Assembly (NCBI RefSeq): GCF_019746665.1
Contig: NZ_JAIERS010000012.1
Location: 186,001 to 250,000 of the forward strand
From: Sphingomonas sp.
GTDB lineage: Bacteria > Pseudomonadota > Alphaproteobacteria > Sphingomonadales > Sphingomonadaceae
Reading direction: 5' to 3'
DNA length: 64,000 bases
Position numbers and translations under genes: made by a program. The notes below the pieces were generated by a model. That model was given only the letters and a program-made list of their open reading frames with translations. It searched no databases and had not been told where the DNA came from. Of this stretch, positions 61,190 to 64,000 are shown piece after piece; the first letter of the stretch is position 1; each line of letters begins with the position of its first letter.

Positions 61190-61660
61190 ATGGCTGAACA
61201 CGACATCATCGACCGTTTCTTCCGCGCGCTGAAGCACAGCCCCTTCATCATGATCGGGCTGGACGACACCCCCGATCACAGCCAGCCGATGACCGCGCAG
61301 ACGCTGGAGGATCGGCAGAATCGGCTGTGGTTCTTCACCAGCCGCGATAATCGCCTTGCGGTCGGCGGGGCTGCGATGGCGCAGTTCGTGAGCAAGGAAC
61401 ATGATTTCTTCGCGTGCCTCCATGGCACTTTATCGGCGGACGAGGACCGGGCGATGGTCGACCGCTTGTGGTCGAAGCAGGTCGAGGCGTGGTTCCCCGG
61501 CGGGAAGGACGATCCGAAGCTGCTGCTGCTCCGCTATGATGTTGAAAGCGCTGAATTCTGGGAAGGCGATGTGTCGCTCACCGGTCAGGTGAAGATGCTG
61601 TTCGGCGGCACGATCAAGCCGAGCGAGACGGGGGAGCATGCCGAGGTGAGCTTGGGGTAA
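61190..61660 (+). CDS. General-stress-protein-26-like pyridoxamine-5'-phosphate oxidase fold protein
   Basis: A 156-residue protein of the split-barrel flavin-binding fold. LDDTPDHSQPMTAQTLEDRQNRLWFFTSRDNRLA and ACLHGTLSADEDRAMVDRLWSKQVEAWFPGGKDDPKLLLLRYDVESAEFWEG match the general stress protein 26 family. It probably binds FMN or FAD but lacks a known substrate. The start ATG 61190 has AGGAG upstream. It is convergent with recG. Confidence 0.87.
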   Translation: MAEHDIIDRFFRALKHSPFIMIGLDDTPDHSQPMTAQTLEDRQNRLWFFTSRDNRLAVGGAAMAQFVSKEHDFFACLHGTLSADEDRAMVDRLWSKQVEAWFPGGKDDPKLLLLRYDVESAEFWEGDVSLTGQVKMLFGGTIKPSETGEHAEVSLG

Positions 61661-61678
61661 CGGACCAAAGCCATTGCA

Positions 61679-61702
61679 TCGCCCCAGCTTTCGCTGGGGC
61701 GA
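61679..61702. terminator. Bidirectional hairpin between the GSP26-like gene and recG
   Basis: TCGCCCCAGC (61679-61688) and GCTGGGGCGA (61693-61702) make a perfect 10-bp stem with a TTTC loop between the two convergent stops. It is a good candidate shared terminator despite the lack of a T-tract. Confidence 0.5.
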
Positions 61703-61722
61703 CTCCCTTGTCCGTTGGGCGT

Positions 61723-63783
61723 TTATCCCGAGCGAAGCAGCGCCACCCCCGCATCGCGCTCGAACAGATAGAGCGCGATGCGCGCCGCCTGCCCGCGCGC
61801 GCCACTCAAGCCGCCGTCGCGGTCGATCAGCAGGCGGGCGTCGTCGGTGGCAACAGGCAACAGTTCCTGGAGCAATTCGGGCGTCGCCAGCCGGAACATC
61901 GCCTCGCCCGATTGGCGCGTGCCGAGCAGCTCGCCGCCGCCGCGCAGCCGCAGATCCTCCTCGGCGATGCGGAAACCGTCATTGGTGTCACGCATCAGTG
62001 CGAGCCGCGCCCGCGACGTTTCACTCAGCGCACTCCCCCGGATCAGCAGGCAGTTGGAGGCGCCCGTCCCCCGCCCTACCCGCCCGCGCAATTGATGGAG
62101 CTGGGCGAGGCCGAAGCGGTCCGCCGCCTCGATCACGATCAGCGTCGCGTTGGGCACGTCGACGCCGACTTCGATCACCGTTGTCGCGACCAGCACGCCG
62201 AGGCGTCCGCCGGCGAAGTCGGCCATCACCCGGTCCTTGTCCGGCCCCTTCATCCGGCCATGCACCAGCCCGACCTTGCCCGGGAAGCGGCCGCTGAGCG
62301 CCTCGGCGCGGGCCTCGGCGGCGGCGAGATCGGTCTTCTCGCTTTCCTCGACCAGGGGGCACACCCAATAGGCCTGGCCGCCGCCCTCCAGATGCCGGCC
62401 GAGCGCGGCGACCACCTCGTCGAGCCGATCCTCGCTCAGCACCCGCGTCTGGATCGGCTGGCGCCCGGGGGGCATCTCGTCGAGCCGGCTGACGTCCATC
62501 TCCCCATAGAGCGCGAGGGTGAGCGTGCGCGGGATCGGCGTCGCGGTCATCGCGAGCAGATGCGGGTTCTGGCCCTTGTTGGTCAGCATCATCCGCTCGG
62601 CGACCCCGAAGCGGTGCTGCTCGTCGACGACCACCAGCCCAAGATCGCGATAGCCGACCGCCTCCTGAAAGATCGCGTGGGTGCCGATCAGAATGTCGAT
62701 CGAGCCATCGGCCAGCCCCATCAGCACGCCCTCCCGCGCGCGGCCCTTGTCGCGCCCGGTGAGGACCGCAAGGTTCACCGGCAGCCCGCTCATCAGCCGC
62801 TGGAGATTGTCATGATGCTGGCGGGCGAGGATTTCGGTCGGCGCGAGCAGCGCCCCTTGCGCGCCCGCCTCCACCGCGATCAGGAGCGCCATGGCGGCGA
62901 CCAGCGTCTTGCCCGAGCCGACATCGCCCTGGAGCAGGCGCAGCATCGGCGCGCTCTGGGCGAGGTCGCCCTCGATCTCGGCGGTCGCGCGCGCCTGCGC
63001 GCCGGTGGGGGCGTAAGGCAGGTTGAGCATCGCCCGCAGCCGCCCGTCGCCCGCCAGTGCCCGCCCCTTCCGCGCACGCGATGACGCTCGCACGAGCATC
63101 AGCGCGAGCTGGTTGGCGAACACCTCGTCATAAGCGAGCCGCGCTCGCGCGCTCGCGTCCTGCGGATCGGCATGGATGCGCGCCAGCGCCGCGCGCCAGG
63201 CGGGCCAATCGCGACGGGCGAGCAGGCCGGGCTCGATCCATTCGGGCAGCATCGGCGCGCGCTCGATCGCTTGCGCGGCGAGCTGCCCCAACCGGCGCGA
63301 CGTCAGCCCTTCCGAGAGCGGGTAGATCGCCTCGCGCCCGCCAATGCTGCCGGCTTCGTCCAGCGGCAGCACATAATCGGGGTGGATGATCTGGAGTTCC
63401 TGCCCATACATTTCCAGCCGGCCAGAGACGCGGCGCGGCTCGCCCAAAGGCAGCAGCTTCTTCACCCAGCCGGCATTGCCGCCGAAATAGACGAGGCTCA
63501 CATAATTGCCCTTGGCGTCGGTTGCATGGCAGCGCACCGGCCCCCGCCCGCTGCCGCTCTGCCGGTAATCGACGGGGGTGAGTGTGATCGCGATCGTCCG
63601 TCCGGCGTCCGCCATATCCAGTTCCTCGACCGCGACGCGGTCGATCCAGCCGCTCGGCAGATGCAGCGCCAGATCGAGCACGCGCGCGATCTTTAGCCGT
63701 TCCAGCGGCTTGGCGAGCGCCGGGCCGATGCCTTTGAGCACCGTGACTTCGGCGAACAGCGGATTGAGGATTTCGGGGCGCAT
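61723..63783 (-). CDS. recG: ATP-dependent DNA helicase RecG
   Basis: A 686-residue superfamily 2 helicase that remodels stalled replication forks and Holliday junctions. The N-terminal wedge/OB domain (about 1-240) is followed by helicase lobe 1 with Walker A LLQGDVGSGKTLVA and the DExH box VVDEQHRFGVAER. Lobe 2 has VLVATTVIEVGVDVPNAT and QLHQLRGRVGRGTG. The start is ATG 63783. It is divergent from sdhE, with 71 nt between them. Confidence 0.97.
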   Translation of the reverse strand: MRPEILNPLFAEVTVLKGIGPALAKPLERLKIARVLDLALHLPSGWIDRVAVEELDMADAGRTIAITLTPVDYRQSGSGRGPVRCHATDAKGNYVSLVYFGGNAGWVKKLLPLGEPRRVSGRLEMYGQELQIIHPDYVLPLDEAGSIGGREAIYPLSEGLTSRRLGQLAAQAIERAPMLPEWIEPGLLARRDWPAWRAALARIHADPQDASARARLAYDEVFANQLALMLVRASSRARKGRALAGDGRLRAMLNLPYAPTGAQARATAEIEGDLAQSAPMLRLLQGDVGSGKTLVAAMALLIAVEAGAQGALLAPTEILARQHHDNLQRLMSGLPVNLAVLTGRDKGRAREGVLMGLADGSIDILIGTHAIFQEAVGYRDLGLVVVDEQHRFGVAERMMLTNKGQNPHLLAMTATPIPRTLTLALYGEMDVSRLDEMPPGRQPIQTRVLSEDRLDEVVAALGRHLEGGGQAYWVCPLVEESEKTDLAAAEARAEALSGRFPGKVGLVHGRMKGPDKDRVMADFAGGRLGVLVATTVIEVGVDVPNATLIVIEAADRFGLAQLHQLRGRVGRGTGASNCLLIRGSALSETSRARLALMRDTNDGFRIAEEDLRLRGGGELLGTRQSGEAMFRLATPELLQELLPVATDDARLLIDRDGGLSGARGQAARIALYLFERDAGVALLRSG

Positions 63784-63854
63784 GACTATCTCGCCCTAAT
63801 CCAAGCTGGCGGCGTTCTCCAAGCGCTGCCGGCCAATCGCCTATGGGGAACCCG

Positions 63855-64000
63855 ATGGACCGCGAGACGAGATTGAAGCGCCTGCGCTACCGCGCCTGGC
63901 ACCGGGGCACCAAGGAGGCGGACCTATTGATCGGCGGCTTCTTCGATGCCGCGCATCAACGTTGGGGCGATGAAGACATGATGCTGTTCGAGGCGCTGCT
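63855..64000 (+). CDS. sdhE: Succinate dehydrogenase assembly factor SdhE (partial)
   Basis: The first 48 codons are present; the rest lies past the right edge. MDRETRLKRLRYRAWHRGTKEADLLIGGF... contains the conserved RxxYRAWHRGTKE segment of SdhE/SDH5 (DUF339), where the RGxxE motif supports FAD attachment to SdhA. The ATG at 63855 follows GGGGAA. Position divergent from recG is common in sphingomonads, where mfd usually follows. Confidence 0.95.
   Translation, partial: MDRETRLKRLRYRAWHRGTKEADLLIGGFFDAAHQRWGDEDMMLFEAL

Overview
The window is high-GC DNA from an alphaproteobacterium, most likely a sphingomonad (Sphingomonas or a close relative). The evidence is an exosortase-A (XrtA) type exopolysaccharide locus, a chromosomal ctrA gene, a UrcA-family protein, the lepB-rnc-era block, and recG followed divergently by sdhE. 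All genes look chromosomal and coding density is high, with many 1-4 nt start/stop overlaps. I see no phage, plasmid, transposase, CRISPR or rRNA. The only RNA gene I can support is one tRNA-Met.

Region 1 (1-9.9 kb) is part of an XrtA/EPS locus. On the minus strand an acyl-CoA ligase and a PLP decarboxylase overlap, followed by a Wza-like lipoprotein, a Wzz/GNVR chain-length protein, a BY-kinase, an outer-membrane barrel protein and an ExeA-like ATPase cut by the window edge. On the plus strand lie an acyl carrier protein and two alpha/beta hydrolases. The exosortase and the glycosyltransferases must lie outside the window. Region 2 (9.9-25.5 kb) holds trxB, tRNA-Met, a 2'-5' RNA ligase-like gene coupled to kup, ald, a ROK fructokinase, a secreted propeller-amidohydrolase fusion and tamA-tamB. 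Region 3 (25.6-33.4 kb) holds an IorA/IorB-type molybdenum hydroxylase pair, urcA, a LysR regulator, a Tat-exported PhoX phosphatase and a SIMPL protein.

Region 4 (33.5-44.7 kb) holds ctrA, a LysR gene, a secreted lectin-like protein, pirin and wrbA, a VanY-like peptidase, an RluA-type pseudouridine synthase with arfB, gor, pgi and the overlapping lepB-rnc-era operon. Region 5 (44.7-52.7 kb) holds a nitrilase, a sirtuin, dapB-nth, an mscS-type channel, a thiolase and a prepilin peptidase. Region 6 (52.7-64 kb) holds a coniferyl-aldehyde-type dehydrogenase, putA, a MaoC/CMD/thiolase group, an MBL hydrolase, a general-stress flavin-binding-like protein, recG and the start of sdhE.

The most unusual signals are repeats. 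A 177-bp GC-rich palindromic element sits exactly in codon phase inside putA, between its two enzyme domains. A 34-bp inverted repeat lies just past the putA 3' end. Two further GC-rich hairpins lie between genes. The last 63 bp around the stop codon of the molybdenum hydroxylase gene are tandemly duplicated. The least understood biology is the acyl-ligase/ACP/decarboxylase/two-hydrolase set of the XrtA locus, which looks like a small tailoring pathway of unknown product.
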